Shown here piece after piece: positions 33,506-46,790 of a stretch of DNA of 64,000 bases (positions within the stretch are counted from its first letter, which is position 1; each line of letters starts with the position of its first letter). Below the pieces are notes generated by a model. The model did not search any database. It was not told where the DNA came from and worked only from the letters and a program-made list of their open reading frames with translations. Where the stretch lies: assembly GCA_950022655.1 (NCBI GenBank), contig OX465589.1, forward strand, positions 29,861,970-29,925,969, in the 5' to 3' direction. This stretch comes from Alentia gelatinosa (taxonomy: Eukaryota; Annelida; Polychaeta; Phyllodocida; Polynoidae). The position numbers were made by a program, and so were the translations under genes.

Positions 33506-36500
33506 TTAAAACGCCATTCCAACAGTATCCTGCAATACAGGTACAGGTACCGGTACAAAAATATTAAGTTCTCTGATGCATTGTAGTTTTGAAATGAATT
33601 GTTTACTAAGCTGTACATCTAGATTTTGAGAATAATCAAAATTAATGTTAGCGATACACACACCACATGTGTCATTTCCTAGCAACTGTAACTAAATATC
33701 CAAGCACAGTCTACCTGAGTCGAAGGCAGACACTGCAGAATGGACACTCAAAACTTGCTCACATTTTCAGCAAAATTTGAAGCTAAGGTAATATAAATAG
33801 TAATAATACTTCCAAAATGTTCTACTTCATGTATATCCATATTTGCATCTATTAAATACTCAAGTTCAGTACTGGAAAAAAAATGGGTCGAATTTGTTGT
33901 GGGTGGAGTTCCATTTACGGGTCGAGTTTGTTGTGGGTCGAGTTTTTTATTGATCGATTTCGTTGCGGGTAGAGTTTTAAAGTATTCATGAGTGACTCTA
34001 TTTGGTTAAGGGTTAGGGTTAGGGTTAGGGTTAGGGTTAGGATAGGGTAAGGGTTAGGGTTAGGGTTAAGTACAGGGATAGGAATAGGGATAGGGTTAGG
34101 GAGAGGGTTAGTGATGGGGATAGGGATAGTGTTAGTGTTAGGGTTAGGGTTGGTGTTGAACTTAAAACGCCCTTCTAACAGTATCCTGCAATACAGGGTT
34201 AGGGTTAGGGATAGGGTAAGGGTTAGGGTTGGGATAGGGATAGGGTCAGGGTTAGGGTTAGGATAGGGTTAGGGATAGGGCTAGGGATAGGGTTAGGGAT
34301 AGAGTTAGGGATGGGGATAGGGTTAGGGTTAGGGCTAGGGTTAGGGTTAGAAGGGGTGTCAACCAAGCTCCCGACGCGAACTGACGCGCCCTGATATTGC
34401 CCTTCCGATACAAAATCCATATCGTAACAAAATTGTAGAGCTTATCGGGGCAGTTGGTAAGTTTTCTACGATAACGCTACTGATGCGGCTCAACGCGCAC
34501 CGACGCGAACTGATGCAAAACCTGTATCGCAGTGTATAGATGACTCTTTTAACGGGAAATCATATGAAATAATCGATAGAAATTTATGAAATTTTCAGAA
34601 TTTATAGAATCTATAATGCCAAAGCGGCTCTGCAAAAATTTTGAAATTTGATACTAGATAAGGTCTCAAAACGATCATTTTATACTTTAACTGAGGTATC
34701 ATATAATATTGTTTTGTATCTACAGATAAATTATCAATCTTAAATATGCATTATTTCTGGAATTATAAAGGAAATATGGTTAATTACACTGGTTGCATCA
34801 TGAGCTATATCGGGGTGTATCGGGAACATGGCACCTTTTTCATGCACCCTCCCAATACGTTACGACGCGCACCGACGCGCACCGATGCGAACCGATACGC
34901 TACGATATGCCTTCCGACATGCTACGATATGGTAATTTTGTATCGGCTCACGTCGGCTCGTGTCGGCGTTGGTGGGTGCAGGGTCTTAGGGTTAGAGTTA
35001 GATTTAGAGTTAGGGTTGGGGTTGAACTTAAAACGCCATTCTAACAGTATCCTGCAATACAGATACAGGTACCGGTACAAAAATATTAAGTTCTCTGATG
35101 CAGTGTAGTTTTGAAATGCATTGTTTACTAAGCTGTACATCTAGATTTTGAGAATAATCAAAATTAATGTTAGCGATACACACACCACATGTGTCATTTC
35201 CTAGCAACTTTAACTAAATATCCAGGCACAGTCTACCTGAGTCGAGGGCAGACACTGCAGAATGGACACTCAAAACTCGCTCACATTTTCAGCAAAATTT
35301 GAAGCTAAGGTAATATAAATAGTAATAATACTTCCAAAATATTCTACTTCATGTATATCCATATTTGCATCTATTAAATACTCAAGTTCAGTACTGGAAA
35401 AAAATGGGTCGAATTCGTTGTGGGTCGAGTTCTATTTACAGGTCGAGTTTGTTGTGGGTCGAGTTTTTTTATTGATTTATTTTGTTGCGGGTCGAGTTTT
35501 CGAGTATTCATGAGTGACTCTAATTGGTTAAGGGTTAGGGTTAGGGTTAGGGTTAGGGTAAGGGTTAGGGTTAGGATAGGGTAAGGGTTAGGGTTAGGGT
35601 TAAGTACAGGGATAGGAATAGGGATAGGGTTAGGGAGAGGGTTAGTGATAGGGATAGGGATAGTGTTAGTGTTAGGGTTAGGGTTGGTGTTGAACTTAAA
35701 ACGCCCTTCTAACAGTATCCTGCAATACAGGGTTAGGGTTAGGATAGGGTAAGGGTTAGGGTTAGGGTTGGGATAGGGATAGGGTCAGGGTTAGGGTTAG
35801 GGTTAGGGTTATGATAGGGTTAGGGATAGGGCTAGGGATAGGGTTAGGGATAGAGTTAGGGATGGGGATAGGGTTAGGGTTAGGGTTAGGGTTAGGGTTA
35901 GGGTTAGAGGGGGTGTCCACCAAGCTCCCGACGCGAACTGACACACCCTGATATTACCCTTCCGATACAAAATCCATATCGTAACAAAATCGTAGAGCTT
36001 ATCGGGGCAGTTGGTAAGTTTCTAGGATAACGCTACTGACACGGCTCAATGTGCACCGATGCGAACTGATGCAAAACCTGTATCACAGTGTATAGATGAC
36101 TCTTTTAACGGGAAATCATATGAAATAATAGATAGAAAATTATGAAATTTTCAGAATCTGTAGAATCTATAATGCTAAAGCAGCTCTGCAAAAATTGTGA
36201 AATTTGATAGTAGATAAGGTCTCAAAATGATCATTTTATACTTTAACTGAGATATCATATAATATTGTTTTGTATCTACAGATAAAATATCAATCTTAAA
36301 TATGCATTATTTATGGAATTATAAAGGAAATATGGTTAATTACACTGGTTGCATCATGAGCTATATCGGGTTGTTTCGGGACCATGGCACCTTTTTCATG
36401 CACCCTCCCAATACGTTACGACGCGCACTGACGTGCACAGACTCGAACCGATACGCTACGATATGCCTTCCGACATGCTACGATATGGTAATTTTGTATC

Positions 36501-37085
36501 GGCTCACATCGGCTCGTGTCTGCATTGGTGGGTGCAGGGTCTTAGGGTTAGAGTTAGGTTTAGGGTTAGGGTTGGGGTTGAACTTAAAACGCCATTCTAA
36601 CAGTATCCTGCAATACAGGTAGAGGTACCAGTACAAAAATATTAAGTTCTTTGATGCATTGTAGTTTTTAAATGAATTGTTTACTAAGCTGTACATCTAG
36701 ATTTTGAGAATAATCAAAATTAATGTTAGCGATACACACACCACATGTGTCATTTCCTAGCAACTTTAACTAAATATCCAAGCACAGTCTACCTGAGTCG
36801 AGGGCAGACACTGCAAAATGGACACTCAAACTCGCTCACATTTTCAGCAAAATTTGAAGCTAAGGTAATATAAATCGTAATAATACTTCCAAAATATTCT
36901 ACTTCATGTATATCCATATTTGCATCTATTAAATACTCAAGTTCAGTACTGGAAAAAAAATGGGTCGAATTCGTTGTGGGTCGAGTTCCATTTACGGGTC
37001 AAGTTTGTTGTAGGTCAAGTTTTTTTTGATCGATTTCGTTGCGGGTAGAGTTTTCGAGTATTCATGAGTGACTCTAATTGGTTAA

Positions 37086-37463
37086 CTCTTTCAGTCCGAG
37101 CAATGCCTGGAGGCATTCCCATCCAGGGGAAGAGCAATGCCTCCAGGCATTCCCACCCAGGGGACGAGCAATGCCTCCAGGCATTGTTTATGTGTCACCA
37201 TCACAAACGTTATGTTTTATGAGAAATAATAAATAGATTTACACTATTTTTTCACAACAAATAAAAAATACTATGTTCATAAATATACTCTGTGGGCATT
37301 CGATTAGTAACTATAGTAACCTATATATACCAGGTTAGTAAGTGACAAACATACGACAAACAGATGCCATTGCGGCGATAGTCTCGTCCCCTTGGGGTTT
37401 ATAGCAGTATCCTGCCTCGTCCTACAGTGTGCACGCTCCCCATTCAGGCTCGGACAGAAAGAG
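37086..37463. mobile_element. TTAA element family C (non-autonomous, piggyBac-like)
   Basis: It is flanked by TTAA at 37082-37085 and 37464-37467. The ends CTCTTTCAGTCCGAG and CTCGGACAGAAAGAG form a 15-bp inverted repeat with one mismatch. Three 34-bp tandem modules (GAGCAATGCCTNNAGGCATT) start at 37098, 37132 and 37166, directly inside the left end. The rest is AT-rich then GC-rich and has no ORF. It is inserted in the TTAA of TTGGTTAAGGGTTAGGG, the boundary of the telomere-repeat tract. Confidence 0.8.
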
Positions 37464-40031
37464 TTAAGGGTTAGGGTTAGGGTTAGGGTTAGGGTTAGGA
37501 TAGGGTAAGGGTTAGGGTTAGGGTTAAGTACAGGGATAGGAATAGGGATAGGGTTAGGGAGAGGGTTAGTGATAGGGATAGGGATAGTGTTAGTGTTAGG
37601 GTTAGGGTTGGTGTTGAACTTAAAACGCCCTTCTAACAGTATCCTGCAATACAGGGTTAGGGTTAGGGATAGGGTAAGGGTTAGGGTTGGGATAGGTATA
37701 GGGTCAGGGTTAGGGTTAGGATAGGGTTAGGGATAGGGCTAGGGATAGGGTTAGGGATAGAGTTAGGGATGGGGATAGGGTTAGGGTTAGGGCTAGGGTT
37801 AGGGTTAGAGGGGGTGTCCACCAAGCTCCCAACGCGAACTGACGCGCCCTGATATTGCCCTTCCGATACAAAATCCATATCGTAACAAAATCGTAGAGCT
37901 TATCGGGGCAGTTGGTAAGTTTTCTACGATAACGCTACTGACGCGGCTCAATGTGCACCGATGCGAACTGATGCAAAACCTGTATCGCAGTGTATAGATG
38001 ACTCTTTTAACGGGAAATCATATGAAATAATCGATAGAAAATTATGAAATTTTCAGAATCTGTAGAATCTATGATGCTAAAGCAGCTCTGCAAAAATTGT
38101 GAAATTTGATAGTAGATAAGGTCTCAAAAAGATCATTTTATACTTTAACTGAGGTATCATATAATATTTTTTTGTATCTACAGATAAAATATCAATCTTA
38201 AATATGCATTATTTATGGAATTATAAAGGAAATATGGTAAATTACACTGGTTGCATCATGAGCTATATCGGGGTGTTTCAGGACCATGGCACCTTTTTCA
38301 TGCACCCTCCCAATACGTTACGACGCGCACCGACGCACACCGACTCGAACCGATACGCTACGATATGCCTTCCGACATGCTACGATATGGTAATTTTGTA
38401 TCGGCTCACGTCGGCTCGTGTCGGCATTGGTGGGTGCAGGGTCTTAGGGTTAGAGTTAGGTTTAGGGTTAGGGTTGGGGTTGAACTTAAAACGCCATTCT
38501 AACAGTATCCTGCAATACAGGTAGAGGTACCAGTACAAAAATATTAAGTTCTTTGATGCATTGTAGTTTTTAAATGAATTGTTTACTAAGCTGTACATCT
38601 AGATTTTGAGAATAATCAAAATTAATGTTAGCGATACACACACCACATGTGTCATTTCCTAGCAACTTTAACTAAATATCCAAGCACAGTCTACCTGAGT
38701 CGAGTGCAGACACTGCAAAATGGACACTCAAACTCGCTTACATTTTCAGCAAAATTTGAAGCTAAGGTAATATAAATCGTAATAATACTTCCAAAATATT
38801 CTACTTCATGTATATCCATATTTGCATCTATTAAATACTCAAGTTCAGTACTGGAAAAAAATGGGTCGAATTTGTTGCGGGTCGAGTTCCATTTACGGGT
38901 CGAGTTTGTTGTGGGTCGAGTTTTTTATTGATCGATTTTGTTGCAGGTCGAGTTTTCGAGTATTCATGAGTGACTCTAATTGGTCAAGGGTTAGGGTTAG
39001 GGTTAGGGTTAGGGTTAGGATAGGGTAAGGGTTAGGGTTAGGGTTAAGTACAGGGATAGGAATAGGGATAGGGTTAGGGAGAGGGTTAGTGATAGGGATA
39101 GGGATAGTGTTAGTGTTAGGGTTAGGGTTGGTGTTGAACTTAAAACGCCCTTCTAACAGTATCCTGCAATACAGGGTTAGGGTTAGGAATAGGGTAAGGG
39201 TTAGGGTTGGGATAGGGATAGGGTCAGGGTTAGGGTTAGGATAGGGTTAGGGATAGGGCTAGGGATAGGGTTAGGGATAGAGTTAGGGATGGGGATAGGG
39301 TTAGGGTTAGGGCTAGGGTTAGGGTTAGAGGGGGTGTCCACCAAGCTCCCGACGCGAACTGACGCGCCCCGATATTGCCCTTCCGATACAAAATTCATAT
39401 CGTAACAAAATCGTAGAGCTTATCGGGGCAGTTGGTAATTTTCTACGATAACGCTACTGACGCGGCTCAACACATACCAACGCGAACTGATGCAAAACCT
39501 GTATCGCAGTGCATAGATGACTCTTTTAACGGGAAATCATATGAAATAATCGATAGAAAATTATGAAATTTTCAGAATCTGTAGAATCGTGAATTTTAAT
39601 AGTAAATAAGGTCTCAAAACGATCATTTTATACTTTAACTGAGGTATCATATAATATTGTTTTGTATCTACAGATAAAATATCAATCTTAAATATGCATT
39701 ATTTCTGGAATTAAAAAGGAAATATGGTTAATTACACTAGTTGCATCATAAGCTATATCCGGGTGTATCGGGACCATGGCACCTTTTTCATGCACCCTCC
39801 CAATACGTTACGACACACACCGACGCGCACCGACGCGAACCGATACGCTACGATATGCCTTCCGACATGCTACAATATGGTAATTTTGTATAGGCTCACG
39901 TCGGCTCGTGTCGGCGTTGGTGGCTGCAGGGTCTTAGGGTTAGAGTTAGGTTTAGGGTTAGGGTTGGGGTTGAACTTAAAACGCCATTCTAACAGTATCC
40001 TGCAATACAGGGTTAGGGTTAGGGATAGGGG

Positions 40032-40089
40032 TGCAGAGGGTGCAGTCGTTCACGCACTGCGCACTACGCTAGGTGCGGTAGGGAAAGGG
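40032..40089. mobile_element. Fragment: right end of TTAA element family B
   Basis: About 58 bp identical or nearly so to the last bases of family B (TGCAGAGGGTGCAGTCG to GGTAGGGAAAGGG) are followed by TTAA (40090-40093) and the usual AACGCCATTCC flank. On the left it joins directly to a TTAGGG-like tract (AGGGATAGGGG), with the rest of B and all of A missing. It is a deletion or recombination derivative of an A/B-bearing monomer. Confidence 0.75.
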
Positions 40090-41621
40090 TTAAAACGCCA
40101 TTCCAACAGTATCCTGCAATACAGGTACAGGTACCGGTACAAAAATATTAAGTTCTCTGATGCATTGTAGTTTTGAAATGAATTGTTTACTAAACTGTAC
40201 ATCTAGATTTTGAGAATAATCAAAATTAATGTTAGCGATACACACACCACATGTGTCATTTCCTAGCAACTTTAACTTAATATCCAAGCACACTCTACCT
40301 GAGTCGAGGGCAGACACTGCAGGATGGACACTCAAATCTTGCTCACATTTTCAGCAAAATTTGAAGCTAAGGTAATATAAATAGTAATAATACTTCCAAA
40401 ATATTCTACTTCATGTATATCCATATTTGCATCTATTAAATACTCAAGTTCAGTACTGGAAAAAAAAGGGGTCGAATTCGTTGTGGGTCGAGTTCCATTA
40501 ACGGGTCGAGTTTGTTGTGGGTCCAGTTTTTTATTGATCAATTTCGTTGCGGGTCAAGTTTTTGAGTATTCATGAGTGACTCTAATTGGTTAAGGGTTAG
40601 GGTTAGGGTTAGGGTTAGGGTTAGGATAGGGTAAGGGTTAGGGTTAGGATTAAGTACAGGGATAGGTATAGGGATAGGGTTAGGGAGAGGGTTAGTGATA
40701 GGGATAGGGATAGTGTTAGTGTTAGGGTTAGGGTTGGTGTTGAACTTAAAACGCCCTTCTAACAGAATCCTGCAATACAGGGTTAGGGTTAGGGATAGGG
40801 TAAGGGTTAGGTTTGGGATAGGGATAGGGTCCGGATTAGGGTTAGGATAGGGTTAGGGATAGGGCTAGGGATAGGGATAGGGTTAGGGATAGAGTTAGGG
40901 ATGGGGATAGGGTTAGGGTAAGGGCTAGGGTTAGGGTTAGAGGGGGTGTCCACCAAGCTCCCGACGCGAACTGACGTGCCCTGATATTGCCCATCCGATA
41001 CAAAATCCATATCGTAACAAAATCGTAGAGCTTATCGGGGCAGTTGGTAAGTTTTCTACGATAACGCTACTGACGCAGCTCAATGCCCACCGATGCGAAC
41101 TGATTCAAAACTTGTATCGCAGTGTATAGATGACTCTTTTAACGGGAAATCATATGAAATAATTTATAGAAAATTATGAAATTTTCAGAATATGTTGAAT
41201 CTATAATTCTAAAGCAGCTCTGCAAAAATTGTGAGATTTGATAGTAGATAAGGTCTCAAAACGATCATTTTATACTTTAACTGAGGTATCATATAATATT
41301 GTTTTGTATCTACAGATAAAATATCAATCTTAAATATGCATTATTTCTGGAATTATAAAGGAAATATGGTTAATTACACTGGTTGCATCATAAGCTATAT
41401 CGGGGTGTATTGGGACCATGGCACCTTTATCATGCACCCTCCCAATACGTTACGATGCGCACTGACGCGCACCGACGCGAACCGATACGCAACGATATGC
41501 CTTCCGACGTGCTACGATATAGTAATTTTTTATCGGCTCACGTCGGCTCGTGTCGGCATTGGTGGGTGCCGAGTCTTAGGGTAAGAGTTAGGTTTAGGGT
41601 TAGGGTTGGGGTTGAACTTAA

Positions 41622-41984
41622 CCCTTTCACGCCGGGTGATGCCTTAAGGCATCAACCAGGGCTGGCCGGGTGATGCCTTAAGGCATCATCCAGGGCTGGC
41701 CGGGTGATGCCTTAAGGCATCATTTACAAAATATTCGTTTTCTCAAATAAAATTTGAAATAATGGCTCAATAATCACGAAACTTTCACAGAATGTAGATA
41801 TAATATCATATTTGATATTTCAGGTGAAATAGATAATAGCTTTAAGTATCACGTGTCAGGTCATGTGATGCAAATATCAAAATCTTCATAATAGGCCTAT
41901 GTACCCAGCCTCTGGCGGCATTCACTGGCACTAGTCCCCGGCCCCATGACTGTACCCATGCCGTGGGTACCCGGCACGATAGAG
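41622..41984. mobile_element. TTAA element family A, copy 4
   Basis: It is flanked by TTAA at 41618-41621 and 41985-41988. It carries three intact 34-bp GATGCCTTAAGGCATC modules just inside the left end CCCTTTCACGCCGGGT. The right end is ACCCGGCACGATAGAG. It sits at the same monomer position as the other three copies. Confidence 0.8.
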
Positions 41985-41988
41985 TTAA

Positions 41989-42871
41989 CCCTTTCACGAC
42001 TGCTGCTGCATATATGCAGCACCACGCCAGTACCGCTGCTGCATTTATGCAGCACCATAGGAATACCACTGCTGCATAAATGCAGCACCATGGCAGTACC
42101 GCTGCTGCATAAATGCAGCATTTTGAAACAAGAACATGTAAGACTTTATATTTCTGAAAATAATGTATCGATTTGAAAAAGATATTTACTTGATAAAGAA
42201 AAACATATTATATATCGTATTTAACAGAATTTCTGAAGAATAGTTGCCATGGTGATGTTTATAGCCTGCTATAAATAGTTGCGAGTTGAGAAAACAAAGC
42301 CTTACGTCTACTATTAAACTGAGCGCAGTGGGCGCCACCTATTAGGCAAATCGCATTTTCATGATTTGTTCATCATATATTGATTCTACATAAAAAAGAA
42401 CTTTAAAGATGTGTTCCCCACATCTTTTTATTATTATTTACTTTAAAAAACATGATGTCATCGCGATGGAAAAAAAGATACACCCCTTTGTATGTGCAGT
42501 GCTATATTGGGCCTATGTGCAGGCTTGTGTCAATGGAGAAAAAAAAGTCTCAAATTCTTCCTGCAATTGGAAATATTAATATAATTATCAAATATCGATC
42601 TATTTCATAATGATTGGTATGAAAATAAAGCCTGAAGTCTCTTCTTTTTTTTGGTATCATTCAAATTATCTAATTATTTTTCTAAGTTCTTTAAATTTGC
42701 CAATTAGTGACGCACCCCTCTGCAGTTCGCGCCACTTTCTGACACCTGCAGAAAAGGCCGGTATTTAGACGCCTGTATGACGTGAGATGTGCGGTAGTGG
42801 TGGGAACGTTCGCTGCAGAGGGTGCAGTCGTTCACGCACTGCGCACTACGCTAGGTGCTGTAGGGAAAGGG
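41989..42871. mobile_element. TTAA element family B, copy 4
   Basis: It abuts family A copy 4 at TTAA 41985-41988 and ends at TTAA 42872-42875. It has four 33-bp palindromic modules. A few private changes (CTGCTGTAGGG at the right end, TTAAACTGAGCGCAG inside) make it the most diverged of the four full copies. Non-coding. Confidence 0.8.
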
Positions 42872-43374
42872 TTAAAACGCCATTCCAACAGTATCCTGCA
42901 ATACAGGTACAGGTACCGGTACAAAAATATTAAGTTCTCTGATGCATTGTAGTTTTGAAATGAATTGTTTACTAAGCTGTACATCTAGATTTTGAGAATA
43001 ATCAAAATTAATGTTAGCGATACACACACCACATGTGTCATTTCCTAGCAACTGTAACTAAATATCCAAGCACAGTCTACCTGAGTCGAGGGCAGACACT
43101 GCAGAATGGACACTCAAAACTCGCTCACATTTTCAGCAAAATTTGAAGCTAAGGTAATATAAATAGTAATAATACTTCCAAAATATTCTACTTCATGTAT
43201 ATCCATATTTGCATCTATTAAATACTCAAGTTCAGTACTGGAAAAAAATGGGTCGAATTCGTTGTGGGTCGAGTTCTATTTACGGGTCGAGTTTGTTGTG
43301 GGTCGAGTTTTTTATTGATTTATTTTGTTGCGGGTCGAGTTTTCGAGTACTCATGAGTGACTCTAATTGGTTAA

Positions 43375-43440
43375 GGGTTAGGGTTAGGGTTAGGGTTAGG
43401 GTTAGGGTTAGGGTTAGGGTTAGGGTTTGGGTTAGGATAG
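43375..43440 (+). repeat. Expanded interstitial TTAGGG tract
   Basis: A perfect TTAGGG run of about 8-9 units, longer than in most monomers, ends with the GGGTTTGGGTTAGGATAGGG variant. That variant is shared with the tracts at about 58831-58910 and 62241-62320. The shared TTTGGG variant suggests these monomers are closely related. Confidence 0.8.
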
Positions 43441-46244
43441 GGTAAGGGTTAGGGTTAGGGTTAAGTACAGGGATAGGAATAGGGATAGGGTTAGGGAGAG
43501 GGTTAGTGATAGGGATAGGGATAGTGTTAGTGTTAGGGTTAGGGTTGGTGTTGAACTTAAAACGCCCTTCTAACAGTATCCTGCAATACAGGGTTAGGGT
43601 TAGGGATAGGGTAAGGGTTAGGGTTGGGATAGGGATAGGGTCAGGGTTAGGGTTAGGATAGGGTTAGGGATAGGGCTAGGGATAGGGTTAGGGATAGAGT
43701 TAGGGATGGGGATAGGGTTAGGGTAAGGGCTAGGGTTAGGGTTAGAGGGGGTGTCCACCAAGCTCCCGACGCGAACTGACGTGCCCTGATATTGCCCATC
43801 CGATACAAAATCCATATCGTAACAAAATTGTAGAGCTTATCGGGGCAGTTGGTAAGTTTTCTACGATAACGCTACTGACGTGGCTCAATGCGCAACGATG
43901 CGAACTGATGCAAAACCTGTATTGCAGTGTATAGATGACTCTTTTAACAGGAAATCATATGAAATAAACGATAGAAAATTATGAAATTTTCAGAATCTGT
44001 AGTTTCTATAATGCTAAAGCGGCTCTGCAAAATTGTGAAATTTGATAGTAGATAAGGTCTCAAAACGATCACTTTATACTTTAACTGAGGTATCATATAA
44101 TATTGTTTTGTATCTACAGATAAAATATCAATCTTAAATATGCATTATTTCTGGAATTATAAAGGAAATATGGTTAATTACACTGGTTGCATCATGAGCT
44201 ATATCGGGGTGTTTCGGGACCATGGCACCTTTTTCATGCACCCTCCCAATACGTTACGACGCGCACCAACGCGCACCGACGCGAACCGATACGCTACGAT
44301 ATGCCTTCCGACATGCTACGATATGGTAATTTTGTACCGGCTCACGTTGGCTCGTGTCGGCATTGGTGGGTGCAGGGTCTTAGGGTTAGAGTTAGGTTGA
44401 GGGTTAGGGTTGGGGTTGAACTTAAAACGCCATTCTAACAGTATCCTGCAATACAGGTAGAGGTACCAGTACAAAAATATTAAGTTCGCTGATGCATTGT
44501 AGTTTTGAAATGAATTGTTTACTAAGCTGTACATCTAGATTTTGAGAATAATCAAAATTAATGTTAGCGATACACACACCACATGTGTCTTTTCCTAGCA
44601 ACTTTAACTAAATATCCAAGCACAGTCTACCTGAGTCGAGGGCAGACACTGCAAAATGGACACTCAAACTCGCTCACATTTTCAGCAAAATTTGAAGCTA
44701 AGGTAATATAGATAGTAATAATACTTCCAAAATATTCTACTTCATGTATATCCATATTTGCATCTATTAAATACTCAAGTTCAGTACTGGAAAAAAAATG
44801 GGTCGAATTCGTTGTGGGTCGAGTTCCATTTACGGGTCAAGTTTGTTGTGGGTCGAGTTTTTTATTGATCGATTTTGTTGCGGGTCGAGTTTTTGAGTAT
44901 TCATGAGTGACTCTAATTGGTTAAGGGTTAGGGTTAGGGTTAGGGTTAGGGTTAGGGTTAGGATAGGGTAAGGGTTAGGGTTAGGGTTAAGTACAGGGAT
45001 AGGAATAGGGATAGGGTTAGGGAGAGGGTTAGTGATATGGATAGGGATAGTGTTAGTGTTAGGGTTAGGGTTGGTGTTGAACTTAAAACGCCCTTCTAAC
45101 AGTATCCTGCAATACAGGGTTAGGGTTAGGGATAGGGTAAGGGTTAGGGTTGGGATAGGGATAGGGTCAGGGTTAGGGTTAGGATAGGGTTAGGGATAGG
45201 GCTAGGGATAGGGTTAGGGATAGAGTTCGGGATGGGGATAGGGTTAGGGTTAGGGCTAGGGTTAGGGTTAGAGGGGGTGTCCACCTAGCTCCCGACGCGA
45301 ACTGAAGAGCCCTGATATTGCCCATCCGATACAAAATCCATATCGTGACAAAATTGTAGAGCTTATCGGGGCAGTTGGTAAGTTTTCTACGATAACGCTA
45401 CTGACGCGGCTCAATGCGCACCGATGCGAACTGATGCAAAACCTGTATCGCAGTGTATAGATGACTCTTTTAAAAGGATTCATATGAAGTAATCGATAGA
45501 AAATTATGAAATTTTCAGAATCTGTAGAATCTATAATGCTAAAGCGGCTCTACAAAATTGTGAAATTTGATAGTAGATAAGGTCTCAAAACGATCATTTT
45601 ATACTTTAACTGAGGTATCATATAATATTGTTTTGTATCTACAGATAAAATATCAATCTTAAATATGCATTATTTCTGGAATTATAAAGGAAATATGGTT
45701 AATTACACTGGTTGCATCATGAGCTATATCGGGGTGTATCGGGACCATGGCACCTTTTTCATGCACCCTCCCAATACGTTACGACGCGCACCAACGCGCA
45801 CCAACGCGAACCGATACGCTACGATATCCCTTCCGACATGCTACGATATGGTAATTTTGTATCGGCTCACGTTGGCTCGTGTCGGCGTTGGTGGGTGCAG
45901 GGTCTTAGGGTTAGAGTTAGGTTTAGGGTTAGGGTTGGGGTTGAACTTAAAACGCCATTCTAACAGTATCCTGCAATACAGGTACAGGTACCGGTACAAA
46001 AATATTAAGTTCTCTGATGCAGTGTAGTTTTGAAATGCATTGTTTACTAAGCTGTACATCTAGATTTTGAGAATAATCAAAATTAATGTTAGCGATACAC
46101 ACACCACATGTGTCATTTCCTAGCAACTTTAACTAAATATCCAAGCACAGTCTACCTGAGTCGAGGGCAGACACTGCAGAATGGACACTCAAAACTCGCT
46201 CACATTTTCAGCAAAATTTGAAGCTAAGGTAATATAAATAGTAA

Positions 46245-46775
46245 TGTGGTGGTCGCCGCCTGTCTAGCAGGTTGGATGACCCCAATCCGGAACGCTAGTT
46301 CCAGGCAGGATCCCACCCTACGCACTTACGTAGGTTGGTTCGGTTTTCGGTTAGTTTGCACAGACCTATTCACACATAACACAACAACGTCACTTAATAA
46401 ACAAGGATGTTTATTAATCACTTACTTCCCGGAAAGATCTGGAAGATCTTCCCTACAAGTGCAGTACCCTAGCACATAGGTGCTAGGTAACGCTGGATAG
46501 GCCAATCCGGAAGATTAGCCTAACCACCAGGAAGGTTACAAGAACCCGCCTGCAAAGTGAGGGCCCAAGGATCCGTTCCGTAGAAGGGACGCGCGAGGAC
46601 AGCCTGTCGACCTACTGTGAACGCTGAGTATATATACTAAGCGTTACGTAAGCCCGGTCTCCACCGCGCCACTCTCGTGTGCGGCGTTGTCCGGAATCAC
46701 TACACAGTAAGGATCGGCATATCGCGCCACCTTCCGTGAAACAAACGAACACTGCTGGATTCCCGTCCCACTACA
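46245..46775 (-). repeat. 3' LTR of the gypsy element
   Basis: 531 bp, matching the 5' LTR apart from about three substitutions (CAAGTGCAGT, GAAGGGACG, CGTAAGCCCG). On the minus strand the TATATATA box is at 46629-46636 and AATAAA at 46410-46415, the latter being the probable polyadenylation signal for element transcripts. Short open frames in it are not genes. Confidence 0.93.
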
Positions 46776-46790
46776 TTACCCCTCCCAGTT
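46776..46790 (-). promoter_or_regulatory. Polypurine tract next to the 3' LTR
   Basis: On the minus strand AACTGGGAGGGGTAA directly precedes the 3' LTR. A purine-rich run at this place primes plus-strand DNA synthesis in LTR elements. It is short, with a T near the LTR. Confidence 0.6.

Larger units (their letters stand above)
30555..46244 (+). repeat. Tandem satellite, segment 2
   Basis: The satellite resumes exactly where segment 1 stopped: the sequence after 30554 (ACACTGGTTGCATCA) continues the monomer broken at 25187. Landmark copies start at 31974, 34746, 36302, 38204, 39694, 41336, 44140 and 45665. The monomer around 31130 has lost about 70 bp between the TATATC and GTTGTGGG motifs. 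The one around 39588 has lost about 36 bp. A/B insertions lie at 32260 and 41622, a C insertion at 37086, and a B fragment at 40032. The segment ends in AATAGTAA, where the gypsy element entered. Confidence 0.95.

Noticed and set aside
46246..46479. Plus-strand ORF MVVAACLAGWMTPIRN, repeated at 58008-58328
   Set aside because: It lies in both LTRs antisense to the element and contains its regulatory signals; an LTR coincidence.
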